Assembly: GCA_964433495.1 (NCBI GenBank) | Contig: CAYSRC010000010.1 | Location: forward strand, 1-57,811 | Length of the DNA: 57,811 bases | Source: CAYSRC01 sp964433495 | GTDB taxonomy: Bacteria > Bacillota > Clostridia > Oscillospirales > Ruminococcaceae | Direction: 5' to 3' | Shown here: piece by piece, positions 50,158 through 57,811 of the stretch | Layout of the letters: the number at the start of each line of letters is the position of its first letter | How positions within the stretch are numbered: the stretch's first letter is position 1 | The notes under the pieces: model-generated | What the model was told of the DNA's origin: nothing | The model's input: only the letters and a program-made list of their open reading frames with translations | The model's database searches: none | Position numbers and translations under genes: made by a program

Positions 50158-51005
50158 CTTCTCTCACGCTCCCTTTCGTCGGCTTTGAGCTTGTCCAGCT
50201 TCCCCTCGAGCAAAAGCTCGCGCAGGCGCGCCCTGTCGCCCGCCCTGATGACCCGCGAATATTCGGCGAGCCGCTCGACAATGCCGTCGATCTCCCGCGC
50301 GAGCGGGCCCGCGTTGTCGCAGAACAGCTCGCTCCACATCTCCTCATTGAGGTAGGCGACGCGCGTCATGTCCTTGAACGAGCCCGCCGAAAAGCCCATA
50401 AACCGTCTCGCGGTGGGGCTTTTGACGTAGGCGCTCGAGACGACGTGGGCGAGCTGGGAGGTGTAGGCGATGATGTCGTCGTGCTCCTCGGGCGTCGAGT
50501 AGGTGACGCCCCCGAATCCGAGCGAGAGAAACAACCGCTCGAGCCCGTCGAGCACCGTGCGGCTCTCGCCCTCCCTCGGCGTCAGTATCATCGACGCGCC
50601 CTCAAACAGCGACGCGCGCGACGCGCCGAAGCCCGAGCGCTCGGTGCCCGCCATGGGGTGCCCGCCGACAAAGGCGAAGCCGTGTCGCTCTGCGCACCGA
50701 AAGCAGACGTCGCACACGGGGGTCTTGACGCCGCAGCAGTCGACGACCGCCGCCCCCCGTTTAAACAGCTCTGCGTTTTTGCACACAAAGTCCGCAGCAG
50801 CAGCGGGATAGAGCGCGACCAGCACGACGTCGCAAAGGCCGACGTTGTCCTGCCCGAGCTCCCCGTCGACGGCCCCGCATCCCGCCGCCTCGGCGAGCAC
50901 GTCGCGCGACGCATCAAAGCCCCACACCGTGTGTCCGGTTCTCTCCTTTATCGCCCGCGCGAGCGAGCCGCCGATGAGCCCGAGCCCCGCAATCCCGACC
51001 TTCAT
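50154..51005 (-). CDS. tyrA: Prephenate dehydrogenase
   Basis: 283 residues. Converts prephenate to 4-hydroxyphenylpyruvate for tyrosine. VGIAGLGLIGGSLARAI (2-18) is the NAD-binding Rossmann loop, FVGGHPMAGTERSGFGAS (about 119-136) contains the catalytic His, and SQLAHVVSSA near 190-199 is the second conserved His helix. It ends in a helical charged tail without the C-terminal ACT domain of many Bacillota enzymes. The start ATG 51005 has GGGGAG upstream, and it begins 1 nt after aroF. Confidence 0.94.
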   Translation of the reverse strand: MKVGIAGLGLIGGSLARAIKERTGHTVWGFDASRDVLAEAAGCGAVDGELGQDNVGLCDVVLVALYPAAAADFVCKNAELFKRGAAVVDCCGVKTPVCDVCFRCAERHGFAFVGGHPMAGTERSGFGASRASLFEGASMILTPREGESRTVLDGLERLFLSLGFGGVTYSTPEEHDDIIAYTSQLAHVVSSAYVKSPTARRFMGFSAGSFKDMTRVAYLNEEMWSELFCDNAGPLAREIDGIVERLAEYSRVIRAGDRARLRELLLEGKLDKLKADERERERS

Positions 51006-51006
51006 A

Positions 51007-52020
51007 TTATATGCTCCCCTTGAACGACACGGGGCGCACGGCGTCAATCGCCCGCATCAGCCGCTCGAACACCTCGGGCGGGAGCGACTGCGGGCCGTCG
51101 CACAGCGCGTGCGCGGGGTCGTTGTGCACCTCGATGATAAGGCCGTCCGCGCCCGCCGCCGTCGCCGCAAGCGCCATGGGCGGCACGACCGACGCGATGC
51201 CCGTCGCGTGGCTGGGGTCGACAATGACGGGCAGGTGGGTCATGCGCTTGAGCATGACCACCGCGGACAGATCAAGGGTGTTGCGCGTCGCGGTCTCAAA
51301 GGTGCGTATGCCCCGCTCGCACAGAATGACCTGCTCGTTGCCGCCCGCAAGGATATACTCGGCGCTCATGAGCAGCTCCTCGAGGGTGCTCGAGAGCCCG
51401 CGCTTGAGCAGGACAGGCTTGCGAACCCGCCCCAGCTCCTTGAGCAGCTCGAAGTTCTGCATGTTGCGCGCGCCCACCTGGATGACGTCCACCTCCTCAA
51501 AGAGCGGAAGCTGCGAGATGTCCATGATCTCGGTGACGATGGGAAGCCCCGTCTCGCGCTTCGCCTCGAGCAGAAGCTTGATGCCGTCGCCGCGCAGCCC
51601 CTGGAACGAGTAGGGCGACGTTCTCGGCTTGAACGCGCCGCCGCGCAGCAGCTTTGCGCCCGAGCGCTTGACGTCCTCGGCCACGGTGCACATCTGCTCG
51701 CGCGACTCGACCGAGCACGGCCCCGCGATCACCGCGAAGCTGCCGCCCCCGATGCTGCCGGTGGGGAAGCTGATGACGGTGTCCGCGGGATGCATCTTGC
51801 GGTTGACAAACTTGTACGGCTCCTGCACCCGCTTGACGTCCTCGACGATCTCGAGCGCCTTTAAAAGGTCGATGTCGACGACGGTGGTGTCCCCCACAAG
51901 CCCGAGCACCGTGTGGTTCTCGCCCACGCTCTCGTGGATGTCGAGCTTTTGCGTGCGAAGCCAGGTCTTGAGGCTCTCAAGCTGCGCGGGGTCGGGGTTT
52001 GTCTTTAAGATTACAATCAT
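51007..52020 (-). CDS. aroF: DAHP synthase with N-terminal ferredoxin-like regulatory domain
   Basis: 337 residues. First step of the pathway, from PEP and erythrose 4-phosphate. Residues 1-about 70 form the ferredoxin-like domain known in the Thermotoga-type enzyme to mediate Phe/Tyr inhibition (MIVILKTNPDPAQLESLKTWL). The catalytic barrel follows: VIAGPCSVESREQM, LLRGGAFKPRTSPYSFQGLR, VQVGARNMQNFELL-like IQVGARNMQNF, PVLLKRG, and VIVDPSHATG. ATG 52020 follows AGGAGAG by 8 bp. It is the first structural gene after the attenuator-like leader. Confidence 0.95.
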   Translation of the reverse strand: MIVILKTNPDPAQLESLKTWLRTQKLDIHESVGENHTVLGLVGDTTVVDIDLLKALEIVEDVKRVQEPYKFVNRKMHPADTVISFPTGSIGGGSFAVIAGPCSVESREQMCTVAEDVKRSGAKLLRGGAFKPRTSPYSFQGLRGDGIKLLLEAKRETGLPIVTEIMDISQLPLFEEVDVIQVGARNMQNFELLKELGRVRKPVLLKRGLSSTLEELLMSAEYILAGGNEQVILCERGIRTFETATRNTLDLSAVVMLKRMTHLPVIVDPSHATGIASVVPPMALAATAAGADGLIIEVHNDPAHALCDGPQSLPPEVFERLMRAIDAVRPVSFKGSI

Positions 52021-52100
52021 CCTTCGGTCTCTCCTGTCTTTCGGTTCTTTTGAGCTTTTCTTTTTGCGTTCGGTCGGTTTCGCCCGCGGTCGCCGCAAAC

Positions 52101-52126
52101 AAAAAAGCCGCAGCTTGCACTGCGGC
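52101..52126 (-). terminator. Attenuator terminator of the aromatic operon
   Basis: Minus RNA GCCGCAG (52126-52120), a 6-nt loop and CTGCGGC (52113-52107), then TTTTTT (52106-52101). It lies between the leader peptide stop and aroF. Confidence 0.9.
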
Positions 52127-52153
52127 CCGCGGGACTTTTTTAACAGGCGGAGG

Positions 52154-52261
52154 CTATATCCTCCCCGCGTCCCCTACAGTGCAACCGAAACAAGCCCTGC
52201 CGCCGTAAAAGCCGGTAAAGCTAAAGTAGAAGTATGCAGCTGTGGGGTTGTAGTCGGACAT
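52154..52261 (-). CDS. Phe/Tyr-rich leader peptide of the aromatic operon
   Basis: A 35-codon ORF beginning MSDYNPTAAYFYF, with GGAGG 6 bp upstream of ATG 52261 and a TAG stop at 52156-52154. Four Tyr and five Phe occur in 35 residues, and seven of the ten residues at 10-19 (YFYFSFTGFY) are Phe or Tyr. No Trp occurs. The operon it precedes makes Phe and Tyr. Stalling of a ribosome at these codons when Phe- or Tyr-tRNA is scarce would affect folding of the downstream RNA. The arrangement of promoter, ribosome site, leader ORF and terminator is complete. Confidence 0.85.
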   Translation of the reverse strand: MSDYNPTAAYFYFSFTGFYGGRACFGCTVGDAGRI

Positions 52262-52303
52262 GCGCGTCCTCCCGCCCTGTCGGCAAAATTTATGCTTTAT
52301 GAA

Positions 52304-52333
52304 AATATACCACCCGCCGGGGCGCGCTGTCAA
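52304..52333 (-). promoter_or_regulatory. Sigma-A promoter of the aromatic operon
   Basis: Minus strand consensus TTGACA (52333-52328), an 18-bp spacer and TATATT (52309-52304) with extended TG. The predicted start near 52297 leaves about 36 nt before the leader ATG. Confidence 0.85.
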
Positions 52334-52371
52334 GCGCTTTTTTCGGCGGCCGTTTCCAAAAAAACCGACCG

Positions 52372-53589
52372 TCAATCGTCGTCCTGCTGCCGGAACATGA
52401 TGAAGGAGACCGACTGCCGCAGCTCGTTGACAATGAGGCGGTAGCTGAGCTCGTCTACCCGCTGCTCGTCCCCGCGCCGCTCGAGCTCCGAGTTGACCGA
52501 CTCGAGCACATCGCCGAGCGCAAACTCACTCTCGAGCAGCTCGTCATAGCCCGCCTTGTCGGCGAGCACAAACTCGACGAGATAGCACCCGTTCTCCACC
52601 GCGTCGGCGGCCGCGGATGCAACCGCGTCATCCACCGCGGCGAGGTCGTTTCCCTTGAGGCCGAGCCTGCCGAAATAGTCGTACCCTCTCTCGCTTGCGG
52701 GCACCGAGATGACCGTCTCGACCGTGTGGTCGAGCGCGAGCTCGGCGTCGGACAGAAGGAAGTAGAGGTGGGAGAGCGGCCCGTCGAGCGGGGTCTCGAC
52801 GTCGCCGACGTCGATGTCGTCCCATGTCGCGTCGATGTTGTACCACGACCCGCCCACCAGCACGAGGTTCCACGCGTGGCCCTCGTCGGGCCCGCCGTCC
52901 GAGGTGTAGCCCTCGACATAGCGGCTCTCGACCGACAGCTCGCCCAGCAGCAGCGAGAGCGCGTGCGCATAGCCGTCGCACACGGCCTTGCCCTCGACGA
53001 GCGCGCCGTACGCGGTGTGCATGTTCATCATCGTGCCCTCGGGATAGCTGAGGTACTCGTCGTCGTACTCGACGTTGCACACGAGGTAGTCGTGCGCGTA
53101 CAGCGCCTTTTCATAGTCGCCCGCCGCGGTTATGCCGTCCGCCGCGGCCGAGGATGCAAAGGCGGCAAGCGCGCCGTCGAGCTCGGCCCGCTTTGTCTCG
53201 AGGCTCGCGCTCTCGATGATATAGGTCGGGGTCAGCACAAAGCCGTTGCCGGTGCTTCTCACCTGCCAGCTTGACCAGTCGACCCAAAAGATCTCGGGCG
53301 CGTCGTACATGATCGAGAGGATCACCTTCCACAGGTCGTCCTCGTCATAGGCGAGCCTGCGCACGTCGATCTCGGCCCGCATCTCAAACAGCGACGCCTT
53401 CACAAGGTCGTACAGCTGGGCGAGCGGCTCGTCGAGCGAATCCCGCAGGTCGCCCTGCTGCTGCGTTATCGACGAGGCATAGGGGTTTTCGATCTTGAGC
53501 GCCGTCTCGCCGTAGGTCGGCGCGGGCATGTTCATAATCAGCAGCACGCACAGCGCCGCCGCGAGAATCAAAGAGATAACCTTGCTCAT
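52372..53589 (-). CDS. Exported transglutaminase-like protein
   Basis: 405 residues. An N-terminal signal or anchor (about 3-27) is followed by a helical region. A transglutaminase/protease-like core then carries the triad: Cys204 in KAVCDGYAHALSLLL, His238 in EGHAWNLV and Asp253 in WYNIDATWDD. The C-terminal part (about 290-405) is Asp/Glu/Ala-rich and ends DDD. Such bacterial proteins act at the cell surface, possibly as cysteine proteases or crosslinkers. The substrate is unknown. It has its own promoter and ends 40 bp before the aromatic operon promoter. Confidence 0.85.
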   Translation of the reverse strand: MSKVISLILAAALCVLLIMNMPAPTYGETALKIENPYASSITQQQGDLRDSLDEPLAQLYDLVKASLFEMRAEIDVRRLAYDEDDLWKVILSIMYDAPEIFWVDWSSWQVRSTGNGFVLTPTYIIESASLETKRAELDGALAAFASSAAADGITAAGDYEKALYAHDYLVCNVEYDDEYLSYPEGTMMNMHTAYGALVEGKAVCDGYAHALSLLLGELSVESRYVEGYTSDGGPDEGHAWNLVLVGGSWYNIDATWDDIDVGDVETPLDGPLSHLYFLLSDAELALDHTVETVISVPASERGYDYFGRLGLKGNDLAAVDDAVASAAADAVENGCYLVEFVLADKAGYDELLESEFALGDVLESVNSELERRGDEQRVDELSYRLIVNELRQSVSFIMFRQQDDD

Positions 53590-53717
53590 TCTGCACCCGA
53601 TAATTCCTTTTTTGAGGTTTGCTTTTTATGGGGAAAGGGCCCGCCCTGCGGGCCGCGCCGCCCGAAGTGCACAGGCGGGCGCTTAAAAAAACGCCCGCAC
53701 GGCGCACACTACCATTA

Positions 53718-53746
53718 AGTTTACCCCCTTTTGGGCGCGGTTGCAA
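53718..53746 (-). promoter_or_regulatory. Sigma-A promoter of the transglutaminase-like gene
   Basis: Minus strand TTGCAA (53746-53741), a 17-bp spacer and TAAACT (53723-53718). The leader is about 120 nt. Confidence 0.6.
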
Positions 53747-53814
53747 GTGCTTTGGCCGCATTTGCAGCGCTCGGCAATTGTCCCCCGCCGCCGGACGCCG
53801 TTCCGGGGGCGTGT

Positions 53815-53867
53815 TTTTGACAAGATGCAAAAAAAGCGTTTATTTTCTTGTCAAAATGCAATATAAT
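53815..53867 (+). promoter_or_regulatory. Operator-like inverted repeat next to a TATAAT box
   Basis: TTTTGACAAGA (53815-53825) and TCTTGTCAAAA (53846-53856) are perfect inverted copies separated by 20 nt, and TATAAT follows at 53862-53867. It looks like a regulated promoter directed rightward. No gene follows for 800 bp except repeats, so its target (murC or an unseen RNA) is unclear. Confidence 0.45.
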
Positions 53868-54027
53868 TCAATAAGAGGCCCCGGGCGAGCGACGCAGCCG
53901 ACCGAGGGGGGTGCGGGAGTCGAGCTTAACGCGCAGCAGAAAGCATCTTCGGGACGGCAAGGCTTCACCGTGACAATCCCCGGCAGACCGAAATCGGCGG
54001 CTCCCTTTGCACGCGGGGGCCCAAGTG

Positions 54028-54500
54028 CCCGGAGCGTAAAGCCCCCCCTTACCGCGCTGTCAGCCGGTCGGGCTGCCGGGCTTAATAGGAACGATAGCCC
54101 GGCACTCCGTGCGGTAGATGCACGTCGTAATCGGAACGATATCCCGAAAGGCGCATGATATCGCGCCGAATGTCAAATGTCCGTTCCGTTTACATTTGAC
54201 CACTCCGCGCGATAGATGCGCGTCGTAATCGGTACGACGGCCGAAAGGCGCATAATATCGTGCCGAATGTCAAACGTCCGTTCCGCTTACGCCCCGCCGC
54301 TCCGCGCGGCAGATGCGCGTCGTAATCGGTACGACGGCCGACAGGGCTCACATACTCCCGTGAATTCTGCCGAGTGTAAGTTGTACGACACTCGGTACAT
54401 CCTACGGGAATATGTAGGGCGTGCCGCATGTCCGCACCTTTAACATGCGGCCACCTCACGGGTGTATGTGAGGCGTGTGCAAGGGGGGAGGGCCGCGAAG
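54028..54500. repeat. Mosaic intergenic repeat, copy D
   Basis: In this orientation it starts AAAGCCCCCCTTACCGCG and ends near AAGGGGGGAGGGCCGCGAAG. It is an inverted relative of copy B (33030-33300) with extra internal units, and shares the CATGCGGCCA..TCACGGG palindromic module with copy C. It fills the gap before murC, where no gene is seen. Confidence 0.8.
54103..54350. repeat. Three tandem units of about 97-98 bp
   Basis: Units start at 54103, 54201 and 54298 with CACTCCGTGCGGTAGATG and close variants, each followed by CGTCGTAATCGG. The third is partial. They lie within mosaic repeat D. Confidence 0.85.
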
Positions 54501-54686
54501 CGGCGGGGGGATTGCAAGAAGTGAGCTGTAAGAGCAACGGAAAGCTTATTCGGGCGGCGCAGTTTGTGTCTTTTGCAGGGCATGATTTTTTCGATCCCAC
54601 ACGGCGGACAACCCGCCCGCTCCCCAAAAAATATTGTACGGCGGGCCGCATTTTTTCGGCAAACCCCGCCTCGGAGGATAAAAACA

Positions 54687-56050
<1,364 letters not shown>

Positions 56051-56075
<25 letters not shown>

Positions 56076-57100
56076 AGAAATTCGAGCTGCGCGCACAGCC
56101 GCTCAGCGTGAGACCTCTGCCCGGCAAGCGCGCCGAGAGCTATCTTGTCGACCTCGCCGACGGAAGCAGCGTCATGCTCAGCAGGATGCCCTCCAGCTCG
56201 GGCGAGAGCGAGCAGACGGTGCGCAACATCGCCGAGCTGTCCGAGTACGCCCGCACGGCGGGGTTTGCGGACGAGGGCGACATGATAAAATATGTGATGA
56301 CCAAGAGCGGCGAATACTGCGTCGTGGACGACAAGAGTATCTGGCGCGTCAGCGAATTTGCCAACCGCGCCCACACGGGCGGAGAGGAGGAGCCCGCGCA
56401 AAAGGCGCGTGAACTCGGCCGCGCGCTCGGCCTGTTCCACCGCCGCTTTGCGGACTTCCCGGTTGAAAAGCTGGCGAGCGTCTACCCCAACTTCCACAAC
56501 ACCCCGCTGCACTTCTCCGAGTTTGAGATGGCCGTCAAGCAGGCGCCGGGCGAGCTATGCGAGGGCATCTCAAGTGAGCTCGGCTTTACCCAAAAGCAAC
56601 AGAACATCTGCGGCGCTCTGCTCAGGATGGATCTGCCCGCACGGGTGACCAACAACCACGTCTCGCTCGATTCGCTGCTGCTCGACAACGAGACGGGCAG
56701 GGCGGTGCGCTTGACAAGCTACGACTATGTCATGCCGGGTATGCTCCCGTTCGATTTCGGCGACGGGGCTGCGGCGTGCTGCGCCGCGCCGTCCGAGACA
56801 AGCCCCAACGGCATCGAGCTCGACCTCGCGCTGTTCCGAAGCTACTGCGACGGATACCTCGGCGAGATGAAGCCCCTGCTCATGCGCGAGGAGCCTGCGT
56901 CGCTCGCCCTCTCGGCGGTGGTGATGCCGCTCGAGCGCGGTATAAAGGGTCTCACCCGCTATCTCGAGAGCGGGGACGACGCCGCGGCGCTCGACACAGC
57001 GCGCCTCAACCTGCTCATCAGCCTCGAGGCCCAGCGCAAATACAAAGACCTTGTCGCCGCCGTCCGAGACAGCTATACCTCGCAGCCGGAAGTTTTATAA
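56051..57100 (+). CDS. Degenerate APH/NahK-like kinase, probably a pseudokinase
   Basis: 349 residues resembling the aminoglycoside phosphotransferase/N-acetylhexosamine kinase fold. ESYLVDLADGSSVMLSRMP (about 29-47) corresponds to the N-lobe, LGRALGLFHRRF near 122-133 to the linker helix, and DYVMPGMLPFDFGDGAA (225-241) is a family landmark. The catalytic loop, normally THNDTKLNN, reads TNNHVSLDS at 200-208, so the base Asp is His203. The metal-binding Asp before YDY is Ser223. Phosphotransfer is therefore unlikely, but a binding or regulatory role is possible. The start lies within the murC end, so it is translationally coupled to wall synthesis. Confidence 0.72.
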
Positions 57101-57123
57101 AATCCATTTGACAGCTTTGTATG

Positions 57124-57158
57124 AAAAGCCCCGCGGCGCTTGACGCTGCGGGGCTTTT
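57124..57158 (+). terminator. Terminator of the murC operon
   Basis: AAAAGCCCCGC (57124-57134) pairs with GCGGGGCTTTT (57148-57158), with an inner GCG/CGC extension. The A and T flanks make it potentially bidirectional. Confidence 0.85.
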
Positions 57159-57389
57159 GCGGTCTCGGCGGCAAGCGGGCGCAAGCTGTATGCGGGGACA
57201 AGGGAGCCGAAGGGGCAGGGGCAACGCCGCACAGGGATAAATCCTGCCGGAACAGCCTTTGGCAGGGATATTGCCGTTTCAGAACGACGGTCTTATCCTT
57301 AAAAGCAAAGCAACAGAATTGCGGGGGAGACTCAAGGACGTGTGACCCGACGGACAGAAGCAAGCTTGAGGGGCCGCTGAGAGCATAAT
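57159..57389. other. Gap after the murC operon, no gene seen
   Basis: It contains short GC-rich inverted repeats (CAGCCTTTGGCAGG, CTGCCGG). One open frame has no recognisable protein character. Confidence 0.4.
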
Positions 57390-57616
57390 GCCCCCTTACC
57401 GCGCGGGGTGTCTAAGGGACTTACTGCGAGCTCCGAAAAGCCCCCTTACCGCACGGTCGACCGGTCGGGCTATAGTTCCGATTGAGCCGGACCGGCCGAC
57501 CCTCCCTTTACACAAGGGAGCCTAAGGGCCCGGAAACCTTCCCCCGTGGGGGAAAGGGGGACCGCTCGCGGTGGATGAGGGGTCAAGCGGTCTTTTGTTC
57601 ACGTGGAGATGAAGTC
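57390..57616. repeat. Mosaic intergenic repeat, copy E
   Basis: Two starts of the CCCCCTTACCGCG module (57391 and 57441), GACCGGTCGGGCTATAGTTCC (near 57460), the TTTACACAAGGGAGCCTAAG module (near 57508) and an inverted counterpart of 43601-43658 at 57530-57582. Confidence 0.75.
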
Positions 57617-57811
57617 AGATGAGGAAGCTCGGCTTACCCCTCATCTCGTCCTCGCGGGCTGCGTTAAGCTTTGTTTGCGCAGGGGCGCAAACATCCGCCC
57701 ACTCCGCCGCTCGTCCTCCCCCTTCAATGTCAGAGGGCATTGAAGGGAACCCGAAGCTGCGCCGACACGGCTCGCATATTCCCGCAAGTTGGCCGCATGT
57801 TAAAGGTACGG
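57617..57811. repeat. 195-bp long inverted repeat, right copy
   Basis: The reverse complement of 43300-43494 with four mismatches by eye. It reaches the window edge, so the repeat may be longer. Confidence 0.9.

Larger units (their letters stand above)
52101..52297 (-). promoter_or_regulatory. Ribosome-mediated attenuator region of the aromatic operon
   Basis: TTGCACTG in the leader RNA (52184-52177, inside codons 25-28) is an exact complement of CAGTGCAA (52122-52115), which spans the terminator 5' arm and loop. Pairing of the two would abolish the terminator. A GGAGG/CCTCC hairpin sits at the leader stop codon (about 52164-52149). The mutually exclusive pairings are what classical Phe/Tyr attenuation needs. 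This is inferred from sequence alone. Confidence 0.75.

Noticed and set aside
54103..54350. CRISPR-like array
   Set aside because: The units are long (97-98 bp) and contiguous without unique spacers, so this is a tandem repeat, not CRISPR.
57140..57388. An 82-codon frame after the murC operon
   Set aside because: It starts inside the terminator hairpin and has no recognisable features.

Overview
The window is GC-rich bacterial DNA with densely packed operons. I think it is the chromosome of a high-GC Clostridia-type Bacillota, perhaps a gut Oscillospiraceae or Christensenellales relative. Supporting this are a T-box riboswitch of the Met class, Shine-Dalgarno sites close to GGAGG, a type III pantothenate kinase beside an ECF transporter S component, a BMP-type nucleoside ABC transporter, an ABC-F protein, a DUF1846 protein and a Gld-like ABC operon with a DUF4340 protein. 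No phage, plasmid, CRISPR or rRNA gene was seen. Assignments come from reading the sequence by eye, not from database searches.

Layout. 1-3.7 kb (minus): tRNA-Pro, coaX with an ECF S component, glpK. 3.8-6.8 kb (plus): promoter, Met T-box and metNIQ. 7.0-15.7 kb (plus): an MFS efflux pump behind a possible leader-peptide attenuator, a triple peptidoglycan-binding-repeat protein, an exported cluster (lipoprotein, M6-type metalloprotease, Gly-rich membrane protein), and a YczE-like membrane protein behind a terminator-containing leader. 15.8-24.6 kb (plus): nucleoside uptake and salvage (BMP lipoprotein, ATPase, two permeases, purine nucleoside phosphorylase, two nucleoside hydrolases, a uridine-phosphorylase-type enzyme). 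A third nucleoside hydrolase on the other strand carries two frameshifts. 26-31.7 kb (minus): EamA transporter, DUF1846 protein, ABC-F ATPase, monoglyceride-lipase-like hydrolase. 32 kb (plus): ArsP_2-like metal exporter. 33.5-43 kb (minus): Gld-like ABC operon, MFS transporter, CNNM/HlyC protein, aminotransferase. 43.8-52.3 kb (minus): an eight-gene operon for chorismate, Phe and Tyr synthesis. 52.4-53.6 kb (minus): an exported transglutaminase-like protein. 54.7-57.1 kb (plus): murC and a degenerate APH/NahK-like kinase.

The most striking find is the leader of the aromatic operon. A consensus promoter is followed by a 35-codon ORF with a clear ribosome site, in which residues 10-19 read YFYFSFTGFY. 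Next comes an intrinsic terminator whose stem and loop contain an exact 8-nt complement of the leader ORF. This is the layout of classical Phe/Tyr ribosome-mediated attenuation, whereas Bacillota more often use T-box or TRAP control for aromatic genes.

Intergenic gaps at 6.8, 24.7, 33.1, 43.1-43.8, 54.0-54.5 and 57.4-57.8 kb hold mosaic, partly palindromic repeats in both orientations. They include a 195-bp inverted pair (43300-43494 and 57617-57811, four mismatches by eye) that flanks the aromatic operon and murC.
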